From assembly GCA_019359595.1 (NCBI GenBank), contig JAHHGZ010000035.1, forward strand, positions 33,778 through 97,777: a stretch of 64,000 nucleotides of DNA. Direction: 5' to 3'. The position numbers were made by a program, and so were the translations under genes. The notes under the pieces are model-generated. The model ran no database searches. It was not told the origin of the DNA and was given only the letters and a program-made list of their open reading frames with translations. This stretch comes from Cyanomargarita calcarea GSE-NOS-MK-12-04C (GTDB taxonomy: Bacteria; Cyanobacteriota; Cyanobacteriia; Cyanobacteriales; Nostocaceae). Every line of letters starts with the position of its first letter. Within the stretch, counting starts at the first letter, position 1. Below, piece after piece: positions 44,936 through 53,659 of this stretch.

Positions 44936-46903
44936 TCAACTCGGTGACTGATTCAACACCCACTTTAACCATTGCCCAAAGGAACTAAAAACATTTAAAC
45001 GATTTACTCCAACAGCACGGGCTGCACTAAGTCCATCAAGAGCGACTAATGCGGCATACTGCAACCCCAGGAAGCTATCAACTGCAGCATAGGGACCACC
45101 CAAAGTAATTGCCCCAGATGCATACATCTGACCGTTGCCATTACGCATTTCTGGCAATTCAAAATTATTCGCTACCACTAAGCGCCCTAAATAATTTAAC
45201 GGCAATTTGTAATGCTTCACCAAGTCTTCGAGTAGCGGACTTGCTTCCACCTTGGCATCTAGTCCGGTAGCGTCAACAATAAAGTCAGCGTCGAGGGCCA
45301 TTTGCCCAAAACCTTTTTCTTGGATATAGGTAATGGTACGGTTTTGGGCATCGCGTTCTACTTTCTGCACCTCGCCAAACTCGATTTTATACCAGCCTTC
45401 TCGCAAACCTTGCTCAGTCATGTACTGCCAATCTTGACGGTCGGCGGTAGTTGTACCACCCCAATCTGATAGTAAACCCTTGCGTTCTTCAGGAGTGGCT
45501 TTTTCTAACATTACTCGCAATTCCCCACCCCAACAAGCTTTGGGCCAGTTGAAAGGTTGAAATTCATAATGATTTCTAACGTTTCGAGTCGCTTTCTGGA
45601 ACTTATTGCCTTGGGGTTTAGGCGATCGCATTAAATGCAATACTGTAATTTCTTTATTTTGCTTGCGTGCTTCATAAATCCGCTGTACAACCCGCGAAGC
45701 CACAATACCCCGTCCCCGAATCAGGACTTTACCGCCATGCTGTTCTAATTGTTGATAAACATGGTCGTGTTCCTCATAGGCATTCACAACCGTCTTAAAA
45801 TCTTGATATTTTTCCCGAAAAGCTTGCAAATCGGGGAGGAACTGAATCGCAGGATACCCAGTAGCTAAGTGTAAATAACGAGTAATTACAAAAGCATGAT
45901 TGCCGCCACCCTGACGGGAATAAGCAACACAATACCGACCATCTTCAGTTTTTCTGATTGCCCGGACTCGCCCATAATGATAAATTTTATCCCAACCAAT
46001 GCGCTTTGCCTCGCGGTCAATGGAATCAAAGACATTAGCCGCACGTGGTGTATAAGTTTCTGCAAAAGTTGGTTCGGAAAATACTTGCCATAAATGCTTC
46101 ATCGCCGCGTCCAACTTGCCTTTAATTAAATCATGCCAAGATTCCCGCAAGGCGTAACTAGGCCAACCCCAAATATTGTCAGGACAAGAGTCAGAATTAG
46201 AACGCAGTCTTTCATGTAGGGGAATTTGGGAATTTAGACACAAGCGCTTGTATCTGGCATAGGGTTCGCCTTCCAATCCCAAAGCCATAATTTTGTTACC
46301 ACGGACACCACTTAATCTCAGCAAATCCACCCAAATAAAGCTACCTAGACCCGCCCCCACCGCCAGATAATCACATTCCTCAATAGGCTTGCCTGTAGCG
46401 TGAACTGCCTGTACGGAGACTAACTCATTCTGAAACACTGGCGGCGGAAAATTGCTACCCAGAGGTGTTACAGGCTGGGCTGGACGGAAACTGGGGTCTG
46501 GTAGATTGGTGCTTGGGTTGAACTGAATAGTGGAAGGTACAACAGTAACAGGTGCGGGCGCGAGAATCACAGCCCCAAAAGTTAGAGTAATTATATAAGG
46601 TCCAATTTTCAGGGTATCGCCGCTATTAAGAACACTGCGCGTTAGCTGTTGACCGTTAACAGAAACACCATTAACACTACCTTGGTCAACTACAACTATT
46701 TGGTCTTGTTCGCAGTCAATTAAAGCATGGAAGCGAGAAACCTCAGTACTATTGAGCAACATCCGGGCAACAGGCTGTCCCCGAAGTTCAGGTGGCATTC
46801 GAGCGAATTCTCGACCGAAAGCGATCGGTACATTTAAACGAGGTTCCCGTCGTTCTCCCGTAGCCGGATCTTCCCAACTTAATTGAATTTGTATATTAGT
46901 CAT
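44936..46903 (-). CDS. FHA-domain protein fused to an NAD(P)/FAD-binding oxidoreductase-like domain
   Basis: A 655-residue protein. Residues about 20-105 are an FHA domain that binds phosphothreonine (NVPIAFGREFARMP, SRFHALIDCEQDQIVVVDQG, SVNGVSVNGQQLTRSVLNSG). A Pro-rich linker leads to a flavoprotein-like part with a Rossmann start DYLAVGAGLGSFIWVDLLRL (about 178), an inner nucleotide-binding region GGKVLIRGRGIVASRVVQRI, and a late FIVDATGLDAKVEAS / YAAVDSFLGLQYAALVALDG dinucleotide region. Redox substrate unknown. The pairing with a second FHA protein suggests kinase-dependent control. Confidence 0.8.
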   Translation of the reverse strand: MTNIQIQLSWEDPATGERREPRLNVPIAFGREFARMPPELRGQPVARMLLNSTEVSRFHALIDCEQDQIVVVDQGSVNGVSVNGQQLTRSVLNSGDTLKIGPYIITLTFGAVILAPAPVTVVPSTIQFNPSTNLPDPSFRPAQPVTPLGSNFPPPVFQNELVSVQAVHATGKPIEECDYLAVGAGLGSFIWVDLLRLSGVRGNKIMALGLEGEPYARYKRLCLNSQIPLHERLRSNSDSCPDNIWGWPSYALRESWHDLIKGKLDAAMKHLWQVFSEPTFAETYTPRAANVFDSIDREAKRIGWDKIYHYGRVRAIRKTEDGRYCVAYSRQGGGNHAFVITRYLHLATGYPAIQFLPDLQAFREKYQDFKTVVNAYEEHDHVYQQLEQHGGKVLIRGRGIVASRVVQRIYEARKQNKEITVLHLMRSPKPQGNKFQKATRNVRNHYEFQPFNWPKACWGGELRVMLEKATPEERKGLLSDWGGTTTADRQDWQYMTEQGLREGWYKIEFGEVQKVERDAQNRTITYIQEKGFGQMALDADFIVDATGLDAKVEASPLLEDLVKHYKLPLNYLGRLVVANNFELPEMRNGNGQMYASGAITLGGPYAAVDSFLGLQYAALVALDGLSAARAVGVNRLNVFSSFGQWLKWVLNQSPS

Positions 46904-46906
46904 TTG

Positions 46907-47050
46907 TTAGTTGTTAATTGTTAGTTGTTAGTTGTTATTTGTTGGTTGTTAGTTGTTGGTTGTTAATTGTTGGTTGTGATTTGTTGGTTGTTGGTTGGAG
47001 CGTCCAAACCACTACCACTAACCACTAACCAATAACCACTAACAACTAAC
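46907..47050. repeat. GTTAGTTGTTGGTTG-type repeat, inverted
   Basis: Runs of gttagttgttggttg at 46910-46995 and the complementary actaaccactaaccaataac at 47015-47050. They can pair across the gap between the two FHA genes. Confidence 0.85.
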
Positions 47051-47053
47051 CAA

Positions 47054-47611
47054 TTACTGAGGTCCCACCAAAACACTCATACCCGCTGCCAAAGATGTAC
47101 CGCACCAACGACAGGGAAGATGCTGATGTTCATAAGGCGAAACTCTATGACATTTGGGACACTCTATGCCATAGACAGCTTGCTTGATTGGGGGTGTGGG
47201 TGGATGTTGATGTCCTGCTTGTATTTGGAACTGTGCTACTGGTGGTTGCGGTGGTGCCAAAATTGTTGCCGGAATACCGATGATATCAACTGCAATAACC
47301 TTGAGTTGCATTTCTCCCAAACAGATAATACTGCCTTGTTTTAAAGGCATCTCACCTTGAAGTAATTGCTGCCCATCAACAAGGGGGGGGTTTTGCGATC
47401 GCAGATTCCTGATAAAAAAGCCCTGTATTTCGGGGTAAAAATAAATTTCTATATGCAGACCAGATACGGTAGGATTACTTAGAACAATGTCACACCTTGC
47501 TGGATCGCGACCGATACGAACAGTGCCAGGATTTTTTGTCGGTTGTTGTTCATAAATTTTCCTAGTTATTTCTTGACCCGCATCGTGCCACTGTAAAGTT
47601 AGTGCGTTCAT
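47054..47611 (-). CDS. FHA-domain protein with C-terminal zinc ribbon
   Basis: A 185-residue protein from the ATG at 47611. The frame is open further upstream (to 47776), but those residues are basic and unlike the family, and MNALTLQWHDAGQEITRKIY fits FHA protein starts. The FHA domain occupies about 20-105 (VRIGRDPARCDIVLSNPTVS, GLHIEIYFYPEIQGFFIRNL, GSIICLGEMQLKVI). A Pro/Gln linker follows, then a zinc-ribbon CPKCHRVSPYEHQHLPCRWC near the end. Tandem with the FHA-oxidoreductase; FHA proteins also control type VI secretion, but a link to this CIS is unproven. Confidence 0.78.
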   Translation of the reverse strand: MNALTLQWHDAGQEITRKIYEQQPTKNPGTVRIGRDPARCDIVLSNPTVSGLHIEIYFYPEIQGFFIRNLRSQNPPLVDGQQLLQGEMPLKQGSIICLGEMQLKVIAVDIIGIPATILAPPQPPVAQFQIQAGHQHPPTPPIKQAVYGIECPKCHRVSPYEHQHLPCRWCGTSLAAGMSVLVGPQ

Positions 47612-47816
47612 CCTTCTAACTCGGTAACTCTTATTAGCTACTTCAAATTTTGCCTGTGCGATTCCTAACACGACTGGACAAGGGAGGGCAAGTATTTGGA
47701 AGAAACTTAAACGAAACTTATATTGTTCAAACGGATAATTACGCTTTATCTGAGTTTTTCCCCGACTTGCCCTCATACGACCGGATTTTGCATTACCCGA
47801 AAGGGTAATTCTAAAA

Positions 47817-48482
47817 TCATTTTGCGGACGCTATTTTATCAGCAATCCGCGTAGTTTCTGGCAGCCGATATTTTGGTGTACAGCGCATAACATAATCAAT
47901 TGCTGTCGCTAAACTAATTCGATGACCGCTAGAGATATATAGAGGTTTTACTCCTGTCCTCGTCCGTAAAACTGCGCCAATGACTTCATCCTTATGTATT
48001 AATGGCTGCCGACTACCTCGCGTTTCTGCTAACTCTTCATATTTACCTACTAGCAAAGATTTAGCCACACCAATTGTTGGTATATCTACTAAGACACCCA
48101 AATGACAAGCTATGCCAAATCTACGGGGATGAGCAATTCCTTGACCATCACAGAGAATAATATCTGGTGTTATTTTAACCTTTTCTAGGGCATCAAGTAC
48201 AGCCGGAATTTCTCGGAATGAGAGAAAACCAGGTATATAAGGAAACGATGTCGGTCGTCGGGCAACACTTGTTTCCACAAGCTGTAAATCAGGGAAACTC
48301 AATACTGCCACTGCCGCATGACTAATCGTACCGTTAGCTTCAAAACCCATATCCACACCAGCGACATACTGCACTGGTTCTTTGAATTTATTTTCAGTAA
48401 TGACCTCAGTTTTTAGTTGTTCTTGGATAGCGATCGCTTCATCCACTGTTAGCGACCAAGAATGACGTTGATAAATCTTCAT
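47817..48482 (-). CDS. nfi: endonuclease V (deoxyinosine 3'-endonuclease)
   Basis: A 221-residue protein matching Nfi throughout: AGVDMGF (metal-binding Asp), the PYIPGFLSFREIPAVLDALE motif that wedges the base, PDIILCDGQGIAHPRRFGIA (second Asp), CHLGVLVDIPTIGVAKSLLV, GAVLRTRTGVKPLYISSGHR, and ATAIDYVMRCTPKYRLPETT. Endonuclease V cleaves near hypoxanthine left by adenine deamination. All catalytic residues are present and the length is normal. Its start is at 48482, MKIYQRHSWSLTVDEAI. Confidence 0.93.
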   Translation of the reverse strand: MKIYQRHSWSLTVDEAIAIQEQLKTEVITENKFKEPVQYVAGVDMGFEANGTISHAAVAVLSFPDLQLVETSVARRPTSFPYIPGFLSFREIPAVLDALEKVKITPDIILCDGQGIAHPRRFGIACHLGVLVDIPTIGVAKSLLVGKYEELAETRGSRQPLIHKDEVIGAVLRTRTGVKPLYISSGHRISLATAIDYVMRCTPKYRLPETTRIADKIASAK

Positions 48483-48704
48483 ATTTATACTTGAAATTTA
48501 AATCACTATTTTTCCGAAATCATTTCTGACAATCGTGTATCTACGAACATCATCAATTTTAAAAATTCTATAACATGAGTGATAAGTCTAAGGGAGCAAA
48601 AAATATTTCGTAGGATAGGCTTTTCGACCTATCTAGTCAAGTAGGTAATTTATTTTTAAAGAAGCCCATTAGTCAAACCATAAACCAGTCTAAACGACAT
48701 ACAT

Positions 48705-49550
48705 ATGCAGAACAATAGTAGAATTACTGCCAGAAATTTTCAGCTTGGATTTTACGCAGTTGGGGGAATAGTATTCTTGCTTATGGCGATTCTTTTCCGT
48801 CCCTTTGCTATTGTAAATGCGGGAGACAGAGGAGTTGTCATGCATTTTGGCAAAATCCAAAATCAAGTTTTGGATGAAGGTATCCACCCCATTATGCCAA
48901 TATTCACATCAGTAAAAAGCCTGAGTGTTCGTGTTCAACAAAATACTTTTAATGCGGATGCGGCTTCTCGTGACCTCCAGAAAATTACAACAGAATTGGC
49001 AGTGAACTGGCACATTGACCCAATTAAAGTAAATAGAGTATTTCAACAAGTAGGCGACAATCAACAAATAATTACAGGGATAATCACTCCTGCCGTTTCA
49101 GAAGTTTTGAAAGCGTCGGTGTCTAAACAAACAGCCGAAGAAGTTATCACAAAAAGAACAGAACTCAAACAAGAAATTGATAACAATCTTAAAAAGCGTC
49201 TGGCTACTTATGGTGTAATTGTGGATGATGTGTCTCTAGTAAACTTTGCTTTTTCTCCAGAGTTTGGTAAAGCGATTGAATCCAAACAAATAGCGGAACA
49301 AGAGGCAAAACAGGCAGAATTTATCGCTCAAAAAGCAACTCAAGAAGCACAAGCAGAAGTCAACCGTGCCAAAGGTCAAGCTGAAGCGCAAAGATTGCAG
49401 CGAGAAACCTTAACCCCAGTTTTATTGCAAAAACAAGCTATAGAAAAATGGGATGGACGCTTTCCAACGGTTATGGGTGGTAGTGGTACCCTTCCTTTAA
49501 TCAATATTAATCCCAATAGTTTAGCCAATCAGGAAAAGCAAGGAAATTAA
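48705..49550 (+). CDS. prohibitin/SPFH-family membrane protein
   Basis: A 281-residue protein. One N-terminal span (FYAVGGIVFLLMAILFRPFA) is followed by the SPFH domain (IVNAGDRGVVMHFGKIQNQV, DEGIHPIMPIFTSVKSLSVR, LQKITTELAVNWHIDPIKVN) and a long coiled coil (SKQIAEQEAKQAEFIAQKAT, QEAQAEVNRAKGQAEAQRLQ). Such proteins form ring scaffolds that organise membrane proteases or domains. The C-terminus is Pro/Asn-rich. A clear terminator follows. Confidence 0.9.
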   Translation: MQNNSRITARNFQLGFYAVGGIVFLLMAILFRPFAIVNAGDRGVVMHFGKIQNQVLDEGIHPIMPIFTSVKSLSVRVQQNTFNADAASRDLQKITTELAVNWHIDPIKVNRVFQQVGDNQQIITGIITPAVSEVLKASVSKQTAEEVITKRTELKQEIDNNLKKRLATYGVIVDDVSLVNFAFSPEFGKAIESKQIAEQEAKQAEFIAQKATQEAQAEVNRAKGQAEAQRLQRETLTPVLLQKQAIEKWDGRFPTVMGGSGTLPLININPNSLANQEKQGN

Positions 49551-49571
49551 TAATTTTTGGGCTGTACCAGT

Positions 49572-49601
49572 AGAGATGCTATTAATAGCGTCTCTTTTTT
49601 T
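49572..49601 (+). terminator. rho-independent terminator after the SPFH gene
   Basis: agagatgct pairs with agcgtctct (one G-T pair) around attaat, and is followed by a run of seven or more T. It lies 22 bases after the SPFH stop. Confidence 0.88.
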
Positions 49602-49634
49602 GTATATTAGATGTAATTAGAGTCAAAACAAAAT

Positions 49635-49952
49635 ATGGCAGTTGTAGCAGCTAAATCCTACGTAGAGTATCGAAATGATGCTTATTGGGTTGAAGGAACT
49701 CGAATTTCCCTTGACTCAGTTGTCTATGCTTTTCAAAAGGGATTATCACCTGAAAGTATTGTTCAATCTTTTCCGTTGCTAACACTTGAACAAGTTTATG
49801 GTGCGATCGCATTTTATCTCGCCAATCATGCTGAGATTGATGCTTATTTAGCAACTGAGGAAGTAGCATTTGATGCGATGCAGCAACCACTACAAACTAC
49901 CGATTCAGCTTTGTATAATAAGCTTATGGCAGCTAAAATAGCAAGATCGTAG
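49635..49952 (+). CDS. DUF433-family antitoxin-like protein
   Basis: A 105-residue protein with the DUF433 pattern: SYVEYRNDAYWVEGTRISLD, SVVYAFQKGLSPESIVQSFP, LLTLEQVYGAIAFYLANHAE. DUF433 proteins usually bind DNA by a winged or ribbon-type fold and pair with a downstream DUF5615 toxin-like protein, as here (5-bp gap). Confidence 0.85.
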   Translation: MAVVAAKSYVEYRNDAYWVEGTRISLDSVVYAFQKGLSPESIVQSFPLLTLEQVYGAIAFYLANHAEIDAYLATEEVAFDAMQQPLQTTDSALYNKLMAAKIARS

Positions 49953-49957
49953 ATGGA

Positions 49958-50311
49958 ATGGTGAATATTCGTTACCAAGCTGACGCTGACTTAAATCAAG
50001 CGATTGTAACAGGGACTCTACGACGAGAAACGACTATTGACTTCCAAACCGCTTTTGCTGCTGGACTAGAAGGCATTAAAGACCCAGAAGTATTAGCGAT
50101 CGCTGCACAGCAGGAGCGTATTCTCGTTAGCCACGACCGTAAAACGATGCCATCAGAGTTTGCTGAGTTCATTGCCAACAATCAAAGTGCAGGAGTTATC
50201 ATCGTTTCCAGAAAAATACCGATTGAAGTTGTGATTGAGGAACTGCTGCTGATTTGGGCTGTATCGAGTGCAGAGGAATGGGTAGATCGAATTGCAAAGA
50301 TACCCCTTTGA
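49958..50311 (+). CDS. DUF5615 PIN-like protein (putative toxin)
   Basis: A 117-residue protein. Acidic residues of a PIN-like fold appear in NIRYQADADLNQAIVTGTLR, GIKDPEVLAIAAQQERILVS and SHDRKTMPSEFAEFI. This family is coupled with DUF433 in cyanobacteria and is considered a toxin-antitoxin-like module. Its N-terminus resembles the usual DADL motif, so it looks intact. Confidence 0.85.
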   Translation: MVNIRYQADADLNQAIVTGTLRRETTIDFQTAFAAGLEGIKDPEVLAIAAQQERILVSHDRKTMPSEFAEFIANNQSAGVIIVSRKIPIEVVIEELLLIWAVSSAEEWVDRIAKIPL

Positions 50312-50412
50312 TGCAGCTAATAAGCACTCACCAAATCTAGTTTGCATATTGTTAATGATTTTAACAAAGCAAAAGAAAGAAGGCTTGTTTGATGAACTTT
50401 TCAGCTAATGCA

Positions 50413-50445
50413 AGATCCCCGACTTCTTTGAGAAGTCGGGGATCT
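50413..50445. repeat. agatccccgacttct hairpin repeat (compact copy)
   Basis: Arms agatccccgacttct and agaagtcggggatct are exact complements with a 3-base loop. This is the compact form of the family also at 5343-5376 and, split by an insert, at 43065-43313. Confidence 0.92.
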
Positions 50446-50460
50446 GACCAACCTAATCTA

Positions 50461-50982
50461 TCAACTAAAATCCCTGATTATAGCCTCCATTGGCAGAAAT
50501 AGCGATCGCTCTCTATCTTGAAAAGGAATAAACTCATACTTTAGATAAAGCTCTTTTGCCTGTAAATCGATTGCATCAACCCTGACTGCATAAATACCAA
50601 TTTCAGCGGAAGCACGAATAGCACGGTAAAGTGCATCTGCTAATAGTTCTCCTCCTAAACCTTGTCCTTTAGCTGGATTATCTACAGCCAATTTACCAAT
50701 TAACATCGCTGGAATTGGGTAGGTAGGCATACCCCGTTGCTCAGATTCTGGTAAAGATTCGTATTCAATAACGCTGGCACTAACTGTATAGTATCCATCA
50801 ATTTTTAAACTTCCTGATTCAGAAATTGCCACAAAAGTTTTCGCAATTCCTTTTTCATGATTTTGCCGAGCATATTTCTTGAGATAATCATTTAGAATTG
50901 GATAGCCGCAATCAAAAGTATCTCTTTGATATTTTTTTTCAATTGGAACAAAACTCCATCTTATATCGCGATCATTTTCCAT
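50461..50982 (-). CDS. GNAT acetyltransferase, toxin of a GNAT-RHH pair
   Basis: A 173-residue protein with the GNAT core: DCGYPILNDYLKKYARQNHE, IDGYYTVSASVIEYESLPES, MLIGKLAVDNPAKGQGLGGE (acetyl-CoA loop GQGLGG) and IGIYAVRVDAIDLQAKELYL, KYEFIPFQDRE at the end. It resembles toxins that acetylate charged aminoacyl-tRNA (TacT/AtaT type). The start overlaps the DUF1778 antitoxin gene by 11 bp, as usual for these pairs. Confidence 0.88.
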   Translation of the reverse strand: MENDRDIRWSFVPIEKKYQRDTFDCGYPILNDYLKKYARQNHEKGIAKTFVAISESGSLKIDGYYTVSASVIEYESLPESEQRGMPTYPIPAMLIGKLAVDNPAKGQGLGGELLADALYRAIRASAEIGIYAVRVDAIDLQAKELYLKYEFIPFQDRERSLFLPMEAIIRDFS

Positions 50983-51256
50983 ACTTTTCTCGATATTTCT
51001 GGATAGCAGACTTGAGTTTTCCTTTTAGTTCTGGTGGATTTTCCATGACTGACATAAACAAGTCTCTGTCACGATTAGATAGCACCAATCTTTCATAAGT
51101 ATCTATATCTTGTTTGGCTATTGGTAAAACATGAGATAGCGTATAGGCACTTAAAGAAATTCCTCTGAAACTTGCAGCACGTTCTAATATTTCTTTCTGT
51201 TCTTCAGTTACTCGTAAGTCAATGCGATAATCTTTTGGCGATGATTTTTCTGACAT
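50972..51256 (-). CDS. DUF1778 ribbon-helix-helix antitoxin
   Basis: A 94-residue protein. Residues about 8-45 (KDYRIDLRVTEEQKEILERA, ASFRGISLSAYTLSHVLPIA) are a ribbon-helix-helix DNA-binding domain; the helical Lys-rich tail (ELKGKLKSAIQKYREKYGK) contacts the GNAT toxin. It is first in the operon, overlapping the toxin by 11 bp. Confidence 0.88.
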   Translation of the reverse strand: MSEKSSPKDYRIDLRVTEEQKEILERAASFRGISLSAYTLSHVLPIAKQDIDTYERLVLSNRDRDLFMSVMENPPELKGKLKSAIQKYREKYGK

Positions 51257-51538
51257 GATTATTTTCCACTATTAATATCATCTTTATTTAGAGTATAAAT
51301 GATAATGGGACAAAGTACACACAATGCTTTCTATATTTCCATCCCCGTGAGGGGTAAGAGATTTAAAACCCTTGGCTTTTTCCCTAATTTCGGCTACTAT
51401 CGTAAATATACTGATATTGCTATCTGGAATCCTGTTTTGTATATTTGTAGCTTTATATACTCACATCTTTCACCAGGGATATGGTCAATACAGAAATAAC
51501 TAAGTATTTATAAATTTATCGACTGCGCTCCTATCTGC

Positions 51539-51656
51539 CAGGGACTAGAAGTTGAATGGCACTAAGTTAAGACATTTTTAGCCCTGAAATAAATTATCCC
51601 GAAGGGATAATTTATTTCAGGGCTCAACAAGAGTGCCATTCGACTAGAAGTCCCTG
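51539..51656. repeat. 118-bp palindromic element (left flank of the conflict island)
   Basis: The halves cagggactagaagttgaatg ... tagccctgaaataaattatc and the reverse complement meet at cccgaaggg. Only a few mismatches occur. A homologous, larger element is at 59127-59688, on the other side of the four-gene island. The rest of 51257-51749 holds no supported gene. Confidence 0.85.
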
Positions 51657-51749
51657 TCTAATAGCTAAAGTCCTCTAAAAGAGGACTATTTGAGTATCAT
51701 AATTAAATGTTGAATTAGTGAGTCCAAAACATAAAAAATCAGAGTTAAT

Positions 51750-53648
51750 ATGGCATACAATCTGTCAAAAATTCAGCAATTAATTAAGCAAGCTCTTAAC
51801 GCCGAAAACTTCACCGATTTATGTTTCAACTATTTTCGTTTAGTACACGATAACTTCACCGATGGACAGTCCGTTAGTCCTCGAATACGGCAGTTGCTTG
51901 AATATGCCGAAAAACACCGAGAAATTCCGAAATTATTAGAAGCTATTAAGGAATGCAATCCTACAGTTTATCATGAGTTCGCCTCAGAGTTAGGTAATTC
52001 AGAATCAAATCAGGCAGCTTCTACGACAGAAGTTAAGACCTGCGATATTCTAGTCCTCGCTGCCAATCCAATCGGCACCAATATACTCCAATTGGAGCAA
52101 GAAGCTGCGCTAATTCGACAGCGATTGCAAGAAGGAGAAGTGGGAAAAAAGTATATAGTTAAAGTTGAAAGAGCCGTCCAGGTAGAAGACCTGTCTAAAT
52201 ACTTACTGCAATATCAACCGCTAATTGTTCACTTTAGCGGTCATGGTAATCCCAGTGGTGAAATTATTTTAAATAACTCTCAAGGACAAGCGCAGCTAGT
52301 TTCGCCAGTAGCATTGGCAGAGTTATTGGCTATAATTCGAGGACGGATAGAATGTGTGGTACTCAATGCCTGTTTTTCCTTACAAAAAGCGGATGCACTG
52401 TTAGAGCAAATTAGCTGTGTTATCGGTATGAGTGCAGAAATTAATGATAATTCTGCCGTAAGATTTGCCGCAGGATTTTATCGAGGTTTAGGATTTGGTT
52501 ACGGATATTACAAAGCCTTTGAACTTGGTCGCAATGAAGTTCAATTATTGAATTTGCCAGATAATTTAATACCACATTTCGTCACTCGTGGCACATCGCT
52601 CTTTGAGGAGGAGGTGGTAAAAGCAAGAGTGACTCGCACTTCCCCCGAAAAGTCAACCACAGCCACCCTATATCCTCTGTGGTTTGGGACGAACCGGCAA
52701 CCGAGCGATCCTGACGATGTATCTAAAGGATTTTCAGGAGAGCGCGATCGCCAACTTCACTATGGCACTTGTCAGGTAGCAGTACCCAAGTCTCATAAAA
52801 TCGGCTCTACTGGTTCTTCTGCGTTGCAAAGGTTCTTAAATTTAACAGACGATCGCCTCAAACTAGAACAAGACAGTCTAAACCTTCTAGATGAAGCTAG
52901 TTTTTTTGTTAACATACAGCAAGCTCTGCAAAAACAGGGACTAGATAAAAATTCGGCATTAGTATTTATTCATGGCTTTAACGTCAGTTTTAAAGATGCA
53001 GCCTTACGAGCGGCTCAGATTGGGGTCGATCTGCAAGTGCCAGGGATTATGGCTTTCTATAGCTGGCCGTCAAAGGGAAAACTAGCCAGTTATACAGCAG
53101 ATGAGGCGACAATTGAAGCCAGTGAGAGATATATTGCTGAGTTTTTACTTAACTTGGCGCAAAATAGTAAGGTAGACAAAATCCATATTATCGCTCACAG
53201 TATGGGGAATCGAGGGTTACTCAGGGCAATGCAGCGAATTTTAGCTCAAGTTCAAGTCGAGAGCGGAATCTCTTTTGGACAAATATTCCTTGCAGCTCCT
53301 GATGTTGACCCGGATCTGTTTCAAGAATTAGCAGCAGCTTATCGAAACCTAGCCGAGCGCACAACTCTTTACGTTTCAGCTAAAGACAAAGCCTTGGCAA
53401 CATCGGGAATTATTCACGATCATCCCCGTGTCGGTTTTTTCCCACCGATTACTGTAGTTGAGGGGTTAGATACAGTGGAGGTTTCTAATATTGATTTGAC
53501 ACTTCTCGGTCATGGTTATTTTGCAGATGCCCGCGACTTGTTGCAAGATATACATCAATTATTGCTACATAATACATCTCCTGATAAACGTTTTGGTCTG
53601 CGAACACGGGAAGAAGGAACGCAAAAGTATTGGATTATTGGCCAGTAG
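51750..53648 (+). CDS. EAD1-CHAT-alpha/beta-hydrolase effector of a VMAP-type conflict system
   Basis: A 632-residue protein with three parts. Residues about 1-85 are an effector-associated domain (QQLIKQALNAENFTDLCFNY, FTDGQSVSPRIRQLLEYAEK, HREIPKLLEAIKECNPTVYH). Residues about 95-275 are a CHAT/caspase-like protease with His in LIVHFSGHGNPSGEI (about 162) and Cys in VVLNACFSLQKAD (about 206). Residues about 300-620 are a DUF900-type alpha/beta hydrolase with ALVFIHGFNVSF (about 405) and nucleophile elbow HIIAHSMGNRG (about 482). The EAD is shared with the next gene, so it is expected to recruit this effector by homotypic contact. All catalytic residues visible are intact. Confidence 0.87.
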   Translation: MAYNLSKIQQLIKQALNAENFTDLCFNYFRLVHDNFTDGQSVSPRIRQLLEYAEKHREIPKLLEAIKECNPTVYHEFASELGNSESNQAASTTEVKTCDILVLAANPIGTNILQLEQEAALIRQRLQEGEVGKKYIVKVERAVQVEDLSKYLLQYQPLIVHFSGHGNPSGEIILNNSQGQAQLVSPVALAELLAIIRGRIECVVLNACFSLQKADALLEQISCVIGMSAEINDNSAVRFAAGFYRGLGFGYGYYKAFELGRNEVQLLNLPDNLIPHFVTRGTSLFEEEVVKARVTRTSPEKSTTATLYPLWFGTNRQPSDPDDVSKGFSGERDRQLHYGTCQVAVPKSHKIGSTGSSALQRFLNLTDDRLKLEQDSLNLLDEASFFVNIQQALQKQGLDKNSALVFIHGFNVSFKDAALRAAQIGVDLQVPGIMAFYSWPSKGKLASYTADEATIEASERYIAEFLLNLAQNSKVDKIHIIAHSMGNRGLLRAMQRILAQVQVESGISFGQIFLAAPDVDPDLFQELAAAYRNLAERTTLYVSAKDKALATSGIIHDHPRVGFFPPITVVEGLDTVEVSNIDLTLLGHGYFADARDLLQDIHQLLLHNTSPDKRFGLRTREEGTQKYWIIGQ

Positions 53649-53659
53649 GTAAATAGTTA

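Noticed and set aside
51299..51499. 66-residue ORF between the GNAT pair and the conflict island
   Set aside because: No motif, unusual aromatic composition, and no ribosome-binding site; probably chance.
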